A stretch of 64,000 nt of DNA from Xestospongia muta. Lineage: Eukaryota; Porifera; Demospongiae; Haplosclerida; Petrosiidae. Each line of letters begins with the position of its first letter. Within the stretch, counting starts at the first letter, position 1. The notes beneath the pieces are model-generated. The model searched no databases. It was given only the letters and a program-made list of their open reading frames with translations, and was not told the DNA's origin. Positions 26,905-38,559 of this stretch are shown here, one piece after another. A program made the position numbers and the translations under genes. The stretch spans positions 5,930,932 to 5,994,931 of the forward strand of contig OY848925.1 of assembly GCA_963693285.1 (NCBI GenBank), given 5' to 3'.

Positions 26905-29476
26905 CTAGCTTTCTTCATCCTCGTTTTGGCTGTCCCATGATCGGTCATAATTTTCTTCTAAAGTTTGTTGTCTTTGCTTATCTCGTTTGTCTTCAACAGA
27001 CTCACCCTTTTAAGGAAAAACATTATTATAAAAATTTAGTTGTAAATAGGTTTGAATACAAGATGCACTTATTTAGATGTATAGCAAAGATGCAGTATGG
27101 GGACATCATGTCATTGTTGTGCTATGTTCATATTATGTTCATCAAGTTGTCATTAATGTTAATGGTATTGTTTCTAATGAACATAATCTCGTGTGTAATT
27201 AAAGAAGTATCAAGCCCTTTATTACTTACCAGCAATTCTTCTATCACATTGGCTAATAGTGCAGCTGTCTCCTTAGATTTAGGCTGCTTGGTCAGGTCAA
27301 TTTCAACAATATTCTCAGTAGCCTTTTTATCATTCTTTGATTCTCCTTTGGCTTTTTCCTCTTCAGTCATCTGGTCTAAGATTTCATGAATGTCTTTTTC
27401 TTTGAGACTCTGTTGAGAATCTCCCAGCTTGACATGATAAACTTTAACTAAAACAGAAAAACAATATAAAATTGATTGCATAGAAATACCACACCTTTCC
27501 CTTGTCCTTTAGCACCAGAACTCTTCTCATCATGTTTCACCTCTGATTCAGTCTCTTGACCTTTTGCTGTTACACTATCAACTACTTCTATCTTGCCTGT
27601 CTGTGAGTCTTTGCCAACTTCAGTGTTCTCATCACTTGGTGATGATTTGTCTTTGTTAAGTGATAAATCTGAATTAGTACTAGACTGACTATTGGCGTTT
27701 GAAGATTCTGTATCTTTCTTTGTGCCCTTAAAGACATCTTGCAGTGTGTCAGCAACTAAACTGTCTATCATAGCTTCAGTTTCTTTGTCTAACCATTCAT
27801 CATCTTTCTTATTGATTTTATTGTCTGTCTCTTTTACTTCAGTCTCTCTCGTATTCTCTTCTCTTTTCTTCTTTTTTTCTTCCATATCTGCTCCTACTTT
27901 CTCCATTATTGAATTAGCTAAAGAACTCAGTAAATCAGAGAGTGGAATTTGCCTTTCTTTATTGGTTTTTAATATGGCTTGGTCTGTTACTACTTCTTTC
28001 ACTTTAGCTTTAGACAACTCTGCAGATTCTAAAATAACAATATATCAATTATAAGATCTTATAATATAATTTGTTTATAAACAATTTGATATGACTACCT
28101 TTTTTCATGTATTTTTCATATTGCTTCTCTGACAGAACTGGGGAGCATGAAATGACAGCTGTTGAGTCTCTTATATTGTCTGGCATAAAAAGTGGGTGAT
28201 CACAGAGTTGAGGAGCATGAATGACAACAGTATAATTACAAGTTTCATGTTCAACGACGCTAACAATTTGAGTGTTAATGTGATAAGGAGAGCAGACTAC
28301 CTATGTAAGAATGGAAATGAATTATTATGGAATGAGAATGGAGAAATGGGACTGCGTCTCCTTACCTTGGCTTGTGCAGATCGAAGGTTCTCAGTAAGAC
28401 CACATAGTGTTCCGTTGACATAACTTAAATTGTGAGAAGGTAATTTAGTGACCATAGGATCTTTCGCACGTTTGTTCTTTCTCTGTTGACTCTATGGAGA
28501 GAAAAACAGTAACTTAACTTAATGTATATAGAACACCATTATTAACTACTAATAAATAAATATTATATTGATGTGTAAAAAGTACTTATTTATCTATTGT
28601 TGTCCATCTTATGTAGGTTGTAACTTAAAAGTGTGATATACAGGTGGTCAATACTCTCTTAAAACCATAGTAATACAACAATAAGTGATTAATCCAAGTG
28701 GACCAATCAGATATCACTATTGCTATAACCAAGTGGACCAATCAGATATCACTATAGCAATAAGTAATTGACCAATCAGATATCATTACATGTAGTTCAT
28801 GACTTACAAATGCTTTTTGTAGAGTTTCTGGTGTCCACACTTTCTCATTCTCAAAGAAGCCCAAATGTACAATATTACCAATGATTTTCCCACCTGTATT
28901 ATCATACAATAACATTATATGCCAAAAATTGATATGTAATACTTTCAAGATGAAACTGTGTAATCTTATCCCCATGACAATATTGGTAAGTCCACCATCC
29001 CTTGTTCTGAGAGAGAGAGAGAGAGTCAACCAATTAATCATAAACTGTACATTACATTACCACAATTAAACATTTTTGTTTCAATTGAGTTAGCAATCCT
29101 CCGATATCAACAAAGACATCTTTATCAAGTGTATCTATATCATTTTCTTGTGCTAACTGGGGCAGAGAACAACTATATCGTTGACCACGTTTCGATACAA
29201 CCTGTATATTAAACTAACAGAAGAAAGTGAATAAAAAAATATATATGAAAGCTTCTTTACCTCTCTCCATTGGTCAGATGTTTCTTTCCTGGTAGCCTTC
29301 TCCTCTAAAAGTCTTTCAGTAACTGGTTGCGTTTGTATTTCAAGTTTATAGCTCAAGTTTTCGAGCTCCGCTAAATCCAGCACTCCAAACCCACTTGTTA
29401 GCAGCTCAAGACTACCTCCAGACAAGACTTTTAGGAAAAGAGAGGTTACAAGAAACACTACACTTGTTAGAAGCAT
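26905..29476 (-). CDS. OS9: ER lectin OS-9
   Basis: Start chosen at ATG 29476, which opens a signal peptide (MLLTSVVFLVTSLFLKVLS); the frame extends further only from a GTG. Then LDLAELENLSYKLEI, the OS-9/PRKCSH-type motif QRYSCSLPQ, and the MRH lectin domain with GWWTYQYCHGDKITQFHLE, VNGTLCGLTENLRSAQ, and the closing APQLCDHPLFMPD. One MRH domain rather than two favours OS9 over ERLEC1. The C-terminal half is Lys/Glu/Ser-rich and low complexity, ending SWDSQNEDEES at 26905. OS-9 recognises trimmed mannose on misfolded glycoproteins and delivers them to the HRD1 ubiquitin ligase in ER-associated degradation. STX5 follows upstream on the same strand. Confidence 0.9.
28679..28788. repeat. Tandem repeat with three CCAAT boxes
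   Basis: Three copies of GACCAATCAGATATCA, the first two inside a longer unit with AAGTG in front, in an OS9 intron. Each copy contains a CCAAT box, the NF-Y core. The intronic position makes a promoter role uncertain. Confidence 0.75.
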
Positions 29477-29651
29477 TTTCACCGATATCTCTACTACATT
29501 TTCAATATTTCCACTACTGGCCACGCCCTTTACATTGAAACGTATAATTAGGATTGGTAAATTATTAAAAATGATAATAATTATATATATAAATCACATA
29601 ATAAATTAATATCAATAGTAAGAATTATTATTTAATACACAATCTCAGTTA

Positions 29652-30238
29652 TCATGCAAGAAATACAATAAATATAATGAAAAATATGATAACGACTGCA
29701 AATATTTTAATCATTAACCATCGATTTGAAGTCACACCTTTGAAATATTTTAACAACTCTCCATAACCCGCCTCTATATTTATTTCAGTCTCTGTAACAT
29801 TAGCATCAATTCTAAAAAATAACAACAGGTCTAATGCTATTTGAAAGTGATATCGTTCGTCCATCAATTCTTTGACCAATCTAGCTATTTGTCTATCGAG
29901 CTATCCTCCATTTTTAAACTTACCTCATTACTTGTTCCTCTTGTTCTTTTACCATTGTGGCTAACTGACGAAATATCTGTCCTAATTCTACAATAGTGGA
30001 ATGTATATTAGCCATAGCATCAGCACGTTCCTGTATATAAGTATCCTAAAGAGAAAACAGTTTTTATCAATATATCAGCTATAGTTGTCCACAGTACCTG
30101 TTCTTCTAGTAACTGCATCTGGTGTCGATCATTTTGAAGAGAATCCATGTCAATACTAACATCAGATGAATGTGAGTCATTCATACTTAGTATAAGGGAG
30201 CTTCTAGCTATAGAGGAGAATACAATAATTGTTAACAA

Positions 30239-30278
<40 letters not shown>

Positions 30279-31243
30279 CTTCTCCATTTAATTTTGGTGA
30301 GGTATGTAAAGATGATGCTAAAGGAGATGCTGAGAATTGTTCTCGTCTCTGCTTTTGTAACTTGAGATTCTTATAAAAGAAAAGACAAGTGAATAAAACA
30401 GAGAGAGAGAGTGTGTGTGTGTGTCAATACCTCTGTTCTTATCTCTAACACATTCTTAAAACCTTGAGACATGTCAGCCAATTTTGACTATCAAAATGAA
30501 GAGTTAAATGCTGCTTAACAATTATTCTTCATTACCTGTAATGAGACAATCACAGCTCCGGTATGAGTCCGAACATGTTTTCCTTGTCGAGCATTCAGGG
30601 ATTGAGACAGTTTTTGAAGTGCAGCAATATCAGAATTTAGTTTAGAAATATCTTGTTTAATTGTCTGTGTGAGGTCTTGTATCTCAGCTGCAGGATCACC
30701 AAATAAACTCCTCCCCTTAGCCACTGCATAATGAATAAATCATACATCCATTCAACTATCTGTCCATTCATTGTTATATAATTACATGTACTATCAACGA
30801 CAAACCTACTTACATTCAGTTAACTTCTCTAATTTTGCTAAAGTACAGTTCAATTCAAAGCCTATTTGTCTAATAAATAAAAATAAAGAATCTAGACATA
30901 ATCAATTATTCCAATCACCTACCTAGCTGCAACATGGAACTCAGAATGCTTCACAGGAGGTGGGTGTGGTCTTCTGTGGATTCCCTATTAGACAAAGAGG
31001 CATCACATGACAAGTGACCTTTATCTTCTACTCATCTATTAACTGCCCCGCCCATCTACTAGGTTGTCACGCAGGCCTTTGCCAAATACCTTGATACAAG
31101 CTGTCTTTATCTATTTCCTCACCCATTAATATTATCTTATCATGTATTCTCATCTTATCGTTCCAAGAGGTTCTACTTACATTTATTGGTTGTAAAGATT
31201 GAATGATTGAGCTAAACTCAATTGTTCTGTCTCGTCCTGTCAT
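29652..31243 (-). CDS. STX5: Syntaxin-5
   Basis: Golgi Qa-SNARE for ER-Golgi and intra-Golgi fusion. From ATG 31243 it reads MTGRDRTIEF, equivalent to the short vertebrate form. Then GFELNCTLAKLEKLTE, KGRSLFGDPAAEIQDLTQTI and HTGAVIVSLQ, with the conserved RTENLKLQKQRREQFS before the SNARE motif. The SNARE helix is split over exons: DTYIQERADAMANIHSTIVE, then the zero-layer Gln in MVKEQEEQV. Next come VTSNRWLMIKI and a C-terminal anchor ending IIFFIIFIVFLA at 29652. The frame stays open upstream of the ATG for another 58 codons to a good acceptor at 31419, with Ser/Pro-rich sequence. A long form like the vertebrate ER-retained isoform may exist, but I find no in-frame upstream ATG. Confidence 0.92.
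30241..30276. repeat. GT microsatellite
   Basis: (GT)n on the plus strand within an STX5 intron, just downstream of the acceptor side of a short exon. Confidence 0.9.
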
Positions 31244-31419
31244 GACCACAAGGTCTGTAGAGATACTACCAGTACCAAGGGAAGGGTACGAGGAAGAAGT
31301 AGGAAGCGACACAGTAGATGTAGGGGTGTGGTTAACAAATGATGAAAAAGAAGAAGAATTTGTACCAGAGAAATCAGATGGTCGATGGCGTGATCTTAAA
31401 CTAGCCAGTTTTAACTGAA

Positions 31420-32310
31420 ATGTAAAAATAGTTATATAACAACAATAATGACATTATTTATTACAGCTAGATTAATTATATGACAAGTATAAACGCACAC
31501 AATAAGAAATAAGAAGTTTCTTACTTTGTAGACTCAGAAAAGACAAAAAAGAAGAGAAACAATTGACGAGGAAGTGAGGGATTTTTTATACAGGAACTGA
31601 CTTTGAAACTGCCACAACACAGTAATGACGTTGAAGGCGTGGTCATGTTTAGCCACACCCATCTATTAATGTTTAACACGTGTCCTCAGCATGTTGCTTG
31701 ACCTGTTATGATAATTTCAGTTTGAGACTAAAAGCCTCGTTTGTAGAGAGGAATGGAGAAATAATTTCAAGAAAAATCAGAAAGGAAGGAAGCTTATGTA
31801 TATATAGCTGTCTCTACTTATGAAACTAGAGATGTATAAGGAATTTCAATTTAATGACCTACTGATGTCATTTTAATGTTCATTCAGGTTGTAGAAGTGA
31901 AATATGTGTGTAATTTAGAGGATAGAATAAAAAGTCTGAATGCATACCACATGGCCAAAATAAGGTCACATGGATGTCAAACATACGTAAATCTTATTAC
32001 TGCAGTAAACACTGTATTCAAACAAGTTGACAAAATATTTAGTACATATGTAAGTCATATTTTGAGGAAGTGGTCCTAGGACCACTTTTGCCATGACAGA
32101 CCTCGACTCATGGCTGATATCTATGTTGATATTATTTTAATAGAAAAAGACCACGTAGTCTATACTCCATAAATCTATCTACAGGTGGTAGCCACACCCC
32201 TTCTGCTAGTTAATTGCAAAATGCTAAATGTCTCGTGTCAGCCAGTTGAGAGATTTTCGTTGCTATGTTTTCTTTTAATATGTACTTCAGTTATTGCTGT
32301 TGTGACAGAA
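31420..32310. other. Divergent intergenic region STX5 / METTL21A
   Basis: Contains the STX5 upstream intron and a probable non-coding first exon near 31526-31640 (its donor reads ACAAA|GTAAGA in transcript sense), then the METTL21A upstream region. A 67-codon plus frame at 31876-32079 has no recognisable features. Confidence 0.5.
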
Positions 32311-33359
32311 ATGGCTAAACACAAAGATAAAGCTGAAAACACTCAACTAGTACACTACAATCATCATTTCTTTGATCCATTTCACAAACCTTCATATCAG
32401 TTTAATTTGGCTGGAAAAGACTGGATCATAACTCAGGACTGGGACCAACTAGGAGTAGCTGGAGTGATATGGAAAGCTGTAAGTTAAAGTTCATACTGTC
32501 ATCTGATTGATCTAGATCTTTAAATAAGGTAAAGATATAAATACTTGTACTGTAGTTTTAAATATATTGTTTTTATTTAGCAATTAAAACATTTATGTTG
32601 GGTTAAACAGTTACACACATAAACTGAATTTATTCTCAGTTTTGGTGTTCCTGTAGTGAGTTACGTCACCAAAACAATTGTACATATCACCAGCCCATTC
32701 TTCTATACATAAGGGATATCAATGTCATCCTGCTTGTATTGTACTGTAGGCAGTGATCCTATCATACTACTTGGTAAAGAACAGGTCATTACTTGTAGGG
32801 AAACGCGTCATAGAGTTAGGAGCTGGCACTGGACTGGTCAGTATGGTGGCTGCAAGTCTAGGTAAATATATTATGATATTGTATAGCCTTGGTCTTGACA
32901 TATATCTTTAGAGTGGGACTGTGTGAGTGTTGGAGGATGTAATGCTTTAATTTTTTCTATGTAGGAGCAGCTGATGTCACAGCTACAGACAAACATGTAG
33001 ACATGATTGAAACAAATATTCACATTAATCAAAAGTCTTTAGTAAATGTAAACATTTCGATAGTGCAGTATGAATGGGGAAAACCCCTTCCCTCATCTTT
33101 GACTCCACCCTATGATGTCATTCTCGGTGCTGATATCATCTATATTGAGGAATCTTTTCCCGATCTAATCGAATCAATGAAGACACTTTGTGATTCTAAC
33201 ACACTGATACTGTTATCTGCTCAGGAACGTTATGACAGAGTGAAACGCTTTAAAAATAGTCTTAAAAACTGTTTTAAATGTACACTAGTCTACTCTGAAG
33301 ATCCTGTGGACATTTATCAACTTACAAGAATTACTACTAATCATTGTCATAACTTTTAA
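32311..33359 (+). CDS. METTL21A: Protein lysine methyltransferase METTL21A
   Basis: Three exons: 32311-32478, 32750-32861 and 32965-33359. The start MAKHKDKAENTQLVHY is preferred; the same frame has upstream ATGs at 32221 and earlier, with a hydrophobic stretch that does not fit the family. Motifs in order are FHKPSYQFNLAGKDWIITQD, LGVAGVIWKAAVILSYYL, the AdoMet loop RVIELGAGTGLVSMVAASLG, acidic TATDKHVD, and GADIIYIEESFPDLIE with the DxxY-type signature. These match METTL21A, which trimethylates a lysine of HSP70 chaperones. Length, about 224 residues, is normal. Confidence 0.92.
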
Positions 33360-33937
33360 TAGTAATCTCATATTATTATTATACAAATTATTATATAATT
33401 TTAGTTTAAGATACTTACTATTAATACTTACTCTCTAACTTAGTGTCTAGATGAGAAAACCACCATAACAATTTGTGGGCAATATTGAACAAGCTATGTT
33501 CTTTTGAAGTCAGATAGATGGTATGAAGTCACCATTATAGTATGGCTTTGTTAGGGGTTAAGAATGTTGCCAAAATTCATTAGAAATTTGACCTGCATGT
33601 CTAAGAATTTCAAAGTAGATGAGGTTATTCCCTTATAAGGTGTATTATGTGCGGAATTTATGTTACAAAAGTTTTTTTTCAATAGATGTTAGGAAACTTC
33701 AGTATCATTAGATTTTTTGTGTTTATAAAAAAGTGTATGGACTCCATCTTGATAGCTATATTGTCTTTGATGGTCATACCGAAATTTTGAAAGATTGATA
33801 TCATGTATAAATTTAACTGTTTGTAGTCATGAAGACGATAAAATATTAACAAAAATAAAAATCTCATTTTCTTTAATGCTACAATAAATAAGACGATAAA
33901 ACAATTGAGTTGAGTCATCTTCAGCCTTTGTTAATTG
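33360..33937. other. Intergenic, convergent 3' ends
   Basis: AT-rich 578 bp between the METTL21A stop (+) and the CHAC2-like stop (-). A 79-codon minus frame here has no recognisable features and is probably chance. Confidence 0.6.
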
Positions 33938-35219
33938 TTATGAATTGAGCGACTTGACTCCATTTCTCTTTTGTAAAAGCTCTTTTATTTTACCTTCTAA
34001 TTCATACAAATGGCTGTCCACAACATGAGGAGCTATCAAACGCATCGACTTTGCTAGTTCCATGACATACTCAATATTATTTCCACTCTTTCCACGTGAT
34101 ATGATAATTTGATGAGCTATAGATTCGAGTGGAGCAGGCCCCAGATGATTAGGGTTTGTTTCAGTTGCTATATATACAAGAACTGTCAATGTTTCTGAAG
34201 AAATGTCATGAGGATAAAAGGTAAGTTCTTGTGTCGTGTAACCACCACTCTCGCGGCGATCTAGATATGCCATCACTTCAGGTACATCGTGAGGGTCCAC
34301 TTGATAAGCTAAGCCCCACGTGCATTCCTGCATAGATAAATATATATTTACCAGTTACATTTAGTAAGTAAAATTGTCTGGATTAGGACTGAACTGATAA
34401 TGGAGCAATGTCTAGTCTAAATTTGTTCCTATCCTTATTAAATTAACATTAGATATGTAGTTAAGGATACAAGCCAAGCAGGAAGGGTGTGTGTGTGTGT
34501 GTGTGTTACCTCTTTGTCTTCTATCAATGTTGCCACTCGTCCTGGCTGTGAATATGAAAGGGGTTTAAATAGTTGTTATAATAATACGATTGCATATACT
34601 TGTAAAGATCAAAGTGTACAAAATTATATTGACAGTACAGGTTAGCAATATATTGCTTGACAGTAAACACTTACAGGAAATAGACTAACCAATATATTTA
34701 TATTTGTTGTATTTAATATTGGGTGCTAAATGGGACAAAAAGCCATGCACTGCGTATGTATTTAAATTTTAACAAATAATTTAGATCTCCCATTTATAAT
34801 TTGGAGCTTCTATTTATAATTTGGACCTCATCATAGTGCCATGGCTTTTGTTCCATTTGGCTTCCTATATTTTAATATAATCAGGGCTATTTTTCTGGCC
34901 AAGTTGCACCCATAATAACGTTTTTTGTAGCAACACTATTATAACTATAATTGTTTATACCACAATTTCTACTGACATTTCAGTATACTATAAAACTCAC
35001 AGCTTCTGGAGTGCCTCTGTGTTCTGTGCTGGCTTGCCAGAACCGTCTAACGTATCCTCTAACGTAACCGACCACTTTCTGCCTGTAGGGAAAGTTCGTT
35101 TTCCATACCAGCGATCCGTATCCAAAGACCCAGACTGAGCTGGGCTCTTTAGCTGGTGGGGGAGACGGCTGGGGACTGGATGTACTGTCCTGGTCTTTCT
35201 TTAATCCTCCTGTCATCAT
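33938..35219 (-). CDS. CHAC2: Gamma-glutamylcyclotransferase, CHAC2-like
   Basis: Three exons: 35001-35219, 34510-34545 (only 36 bp, [12 protein letters not shown]) and 33938-34327. The glycine-rich substrate loop is [17 protein letters not shown], followed by [16 protein letters not shown]. The catalytic Glu sits in [11 protein letters not shown], followed by [12 protein letters not shown] and [14 protein letters not shown]. The ChaC family degrades glutathione to 5-oxoproline and Cys-Gly. The core matches CHAC2, but a 28-residue Ser/Pro-rich N-terminal extension resembles CHAC1 in layout, so the split between the two is uncertain. The start was chosen at the first of two adjacent ATGs (35219). 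It is divergent from ARV1, with 126 bp between starts. Confidence 0.9.
34483..34507. repeat. GT microsatellite beside a donor site
   Basis: Short (GT)n on plus, AC in transcript, immediately after the donor of the 36-bp CHAC2 exon. Confidence 0.8.
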
Positions 35220-35345
35220 AACAAAGTACTAAAAAACAAAATAAAAACATCAAGAAGCTGAACTTGTACGTCTTTTATACTACATAGTGGGTCATGCCCA
35301 CTGTGTAGCCACACCCACACACCTTTTTGAACCGAGAGTAGAAAC

Positions 35346-35998
35346 ATGGTAGAGCATGTTTGTATAGAATGTGGTTGCAGAAGTTCCCAGGCCTTGTATA
35401 GAGAATACAAAGGAGGTTCTATGCAATTATCACAATGTGTAAGTTGATGATAAGTCTCATTCCAGATTCCAATGCATGACATTATGAGTCTGAGAATGAG
35501 ACCTTATATATTTGTATAAGTACGGAAGATTTGCTAGTTATTGTTACTCGTTACCATTTGTTTTAGAGTAATTGCGAGAGATTTCTTGATAAGTATGTGG
35601 AATATGATGCAGTCATTTTAATGCTAGACATTCTATTACTTCGGATCCAGTCGTATCGTCACATGATATTTAACTATGACATCACTTCCTCTGTATGTCA
35701 ACTACCTAATATATATATATATATATATATAACAACATCTGTATGTTTCATATTGGTGTTTGTTTTCCAGTTGCTATGGCGACTTAGTGTTGTACTAGTG
35801 CTATGTGAGGCATATATTAAGATGAGACTACAGCAATTGGCTACTGAGGATTTCATATTGTTACAATTACACTTTCATTTGGCTCTTGTACATGCTATTG
35901 TTGGTAAGAAAATAACACTATGAATAATATTTTACTTTGAAATTGATACAATAAATCTTTTATGGCTATAAAAACAGCTGAGAGAGAGAGAGAGAGAG

Positions 35999-36090
<92 letters not shown>

Positions 36091-38027
36091 GAATGAACAC
36101 AGGTAAAAAGAGTGTTTGTATTATAAGCCAATAAATTTGTATGCTCACTTTTTCATTAGCTTTTCAAAAAATAACTCATAAAATATCACACATATTTTAA
36201 ATAATCATTATACAGACCAGACCAGACATTGAGAAGTAATAACACATAACAGGTCATATTATGATGTAATAATTATGTAATTATTGATGTCTACAATTCG
36301 TTGTTGTTGTCAAAGGACATGATATAATATACACCATTAAATCATTTCTGATATCAGCAATTTATATTGACCTGATACTGCTAGTATAGTCCTACATAAT
36401 AGGAGATTATGATTATGTACTATTTAGCAAGAAAATGATGACATCAATAGTGCATGCTACTTAATGCTATTTAGAGGGAAATGATTTCTAAAATAATTAA
36501 TGTTTTAATACTTTTTAACAATTTATGAGATGTTATTATAATATTTGAAAGATCAGGCAAAATCTATTAGTTTCATCTTGTAGAATGTCCATTATGTATG
36601 TTAATTACAACTCATACCAACTATTTTATTCTATGTAGTACATTATAACATGGATATATTGTTTTATTTATTATATAACTATTTCTTTTTAGAATTTTTT
36701 CTGATCATGTTCCTGTCATACTTGGTGTTAGTTGTATTCAGAGGAGAATTGATGTAAGAGCTATTACTGTGTTTAATAAAATGGACAGTTAGAGAAAATG
36801 ATAATGGATACTTAGAGATATAAATTAATCAACTGAAAATAATCAACTAAGTACAGTGTGTAGTGTGCTAGAAAGGTGGATAATAAAGTACAAATCACAA
36901 GACCTTACCTTATTTTTGTCCTTTAAATTAACTTCTGGAGGTAATGTTTAAAATGTATGTGACAATTGAAAGCAATGAATAAAATTAATTGCATTCTTTA
37001 ACTGTCAACACACATAGCAACCAACAAATTTCATTAACCCTAACCGCAAGCACTATGACAAATGATACAACAGATCATGATTTAAAGGATCATGAGTTCT
37101 TGTTATCTTGCTTTTCTCCCTACAAAGTTCTAAGATTCTACAGTCTTCCACAGACGTTGTTGCTAATTATACAACCAGTGTTGATCCAGTTAGTGTTTCA
37201 CTGCCCTTAATTTGAGAGCCTAGAGACCACAACTCTCTTATAATATGGCCATCCATATGGCCAATATTGCTTTGCACATCAAAGCAGTAAAGTACAGTGC
37301 TTATATGGTTCTGAGTTAATAAACAATAATTTAATTGGAACAAATAACATCAAATTTGTAATACAAGTAGTTAATGATTACATTGAATTCTTAGAAATTA
37401 TAAACAAAGAGAGAATTGAAAGGTTAACTATGTAATTGTTGACACATACCATTACAAAAATGTTTTGGGACAAAAGTGTCATTGAGTTCCTAGAATGTTT
37501 TATTATTGACCATGATTATGGTTGTCAAAGTAAAAATAAAATTTATCTGAACTTTAACAGCTTATTATGTTACTTGTAACTATAATCAAAGACCCAGTTG
37601 AGTATTAGTAACTATGACTAAAGTACAACCAATAATACAATAATCATTTACGTAACAATTTTAGTTAATGCATTATTTTATAGGATATCATGGGACCACA
37701 TACTACGTGTCATCATTTTATCAAATTATGTCAAATTTTGTGCTGTTGTAGCAATGATATGGGTCGATGAATTCTATATACACTTTTTACTGTTTCTCTC
37801 ACTACCTGCTCAACTTCAAGCTTACAGAGGTATGGAGCTCTAGACTGGTGTCTGATCTAGTCTGAATGTATGAGTCTCTGTCTTTTTCTCATTTAGCTTT
37901 GTTATCCAATCATTGGTTTCAGTCTAGTGTTCTTGTGTTCATTCAGACTACTACTCTAATTGTGTTTAATAGAATAACAAATGTTTACAGATTGACTGTA
38001 TTTGAGAATTTAAAACACTTGAATTGA
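35346..38027 (+). CDS. ARV1: Lipid/sterol homeostasis protein ARV1
   Basis: Six exons: 35346-35438, 35567-35692, 35771-35903, 36693-36753, 37684-37829 and 37897-38027. The N terminus forms the ARV1 zinc ribbon, CIECG with a second pair CSNCE, followed by the homology motif ERFLDKYVEYDAVILMLD. RIQSYRHMIFN and LCEAYIKM follow, and the rest is several hydrophobic segments (residues about 110-260), including ILRVIILSNYVKFCAVVAMI. ARV1 is an ER membrane protein needed for normal sterol and GPI-precursor distribution. Intron 3 holds a (GA)n tract in sense orientation, opposite to the usual pattern in this window. Confidence 0.92.
35980..36086 (+). repeat. (GA)n microsatellite, antisense-type exception
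   Basis: About 107 bp of GA, with AAAG interruptions, near the 5' end of ARV1 intron 3. In the transcript it reads GA, not CT, and it is far from the acceptor. It is the one long exception to the CT-at-acceptor rule seen here. Confidence 0.92.
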
Positions 38028-38559
38028 CTTCTCTTTCAGAATACACATTTAATAATAAATCTTGATATATAAAATGTTATGATTTTTAGTAATTACTGAT
38101 AGACATTACTGACTTAGTGTTCCTTTATTCATCCATTTATCTGTCTGTCTGTCTGTCCATTTGTTTCTCCATCAATCCATCCAACTAAAAGATGTTTATC
38201 ACACACACACACACACACACGTCCATTACAAAGGAGACTTGCATTCATACAAATATAAACACTATTGATCATGTAAAACTATTTTGACTGAACACATTGT
38301 TAACTCCTATAATAAGTTGAGTCTAACGCTGAATATCTTAGTGTTTGATTGAGAAGAACTCAAACATTTATTAATAAAATCAAGTGAAGAGGAATAGAAA
38401 GTGATTAAAAGAAGTAAGACATTGCATTAGGCAGTATGTATGATAAATATTGTTAATTAATTTCCAGAATGGATGTAATAATATATATTACAAAACTGTT
38501 ATATAATGTCTCACATCATGGACTGTAAAATTAAAATTAATTATCAATTAATTAATTAA
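38028..38559. other. Intergenic, convergent 3' ends
   Basis: Space between the ARV1 stop (+) and the SLC39A9 stop (-). It contains a short CA microsatellite near 38200-38220 and TTAATTAA-rich sequence. No gene seen. Confidence 0.6.

Noticed and set aside
29477..29524. Longer OS9 N terminus from position 29524
   Set aside because: The codon there is GTG; ATG 29476 directly opens a good signal peptide.
31560..31656. Minus-strand ATG frame upstream of STX5 as its N terminus
   Set aside because: Joined to the 31419 acceptor it gives an immediate stop in the wrong phase.
31876..32079. 67-codon plus frame upstream of METTL21A
   Set aside because: No motif, no splice link to METTL21A and low-complexity surroundings.
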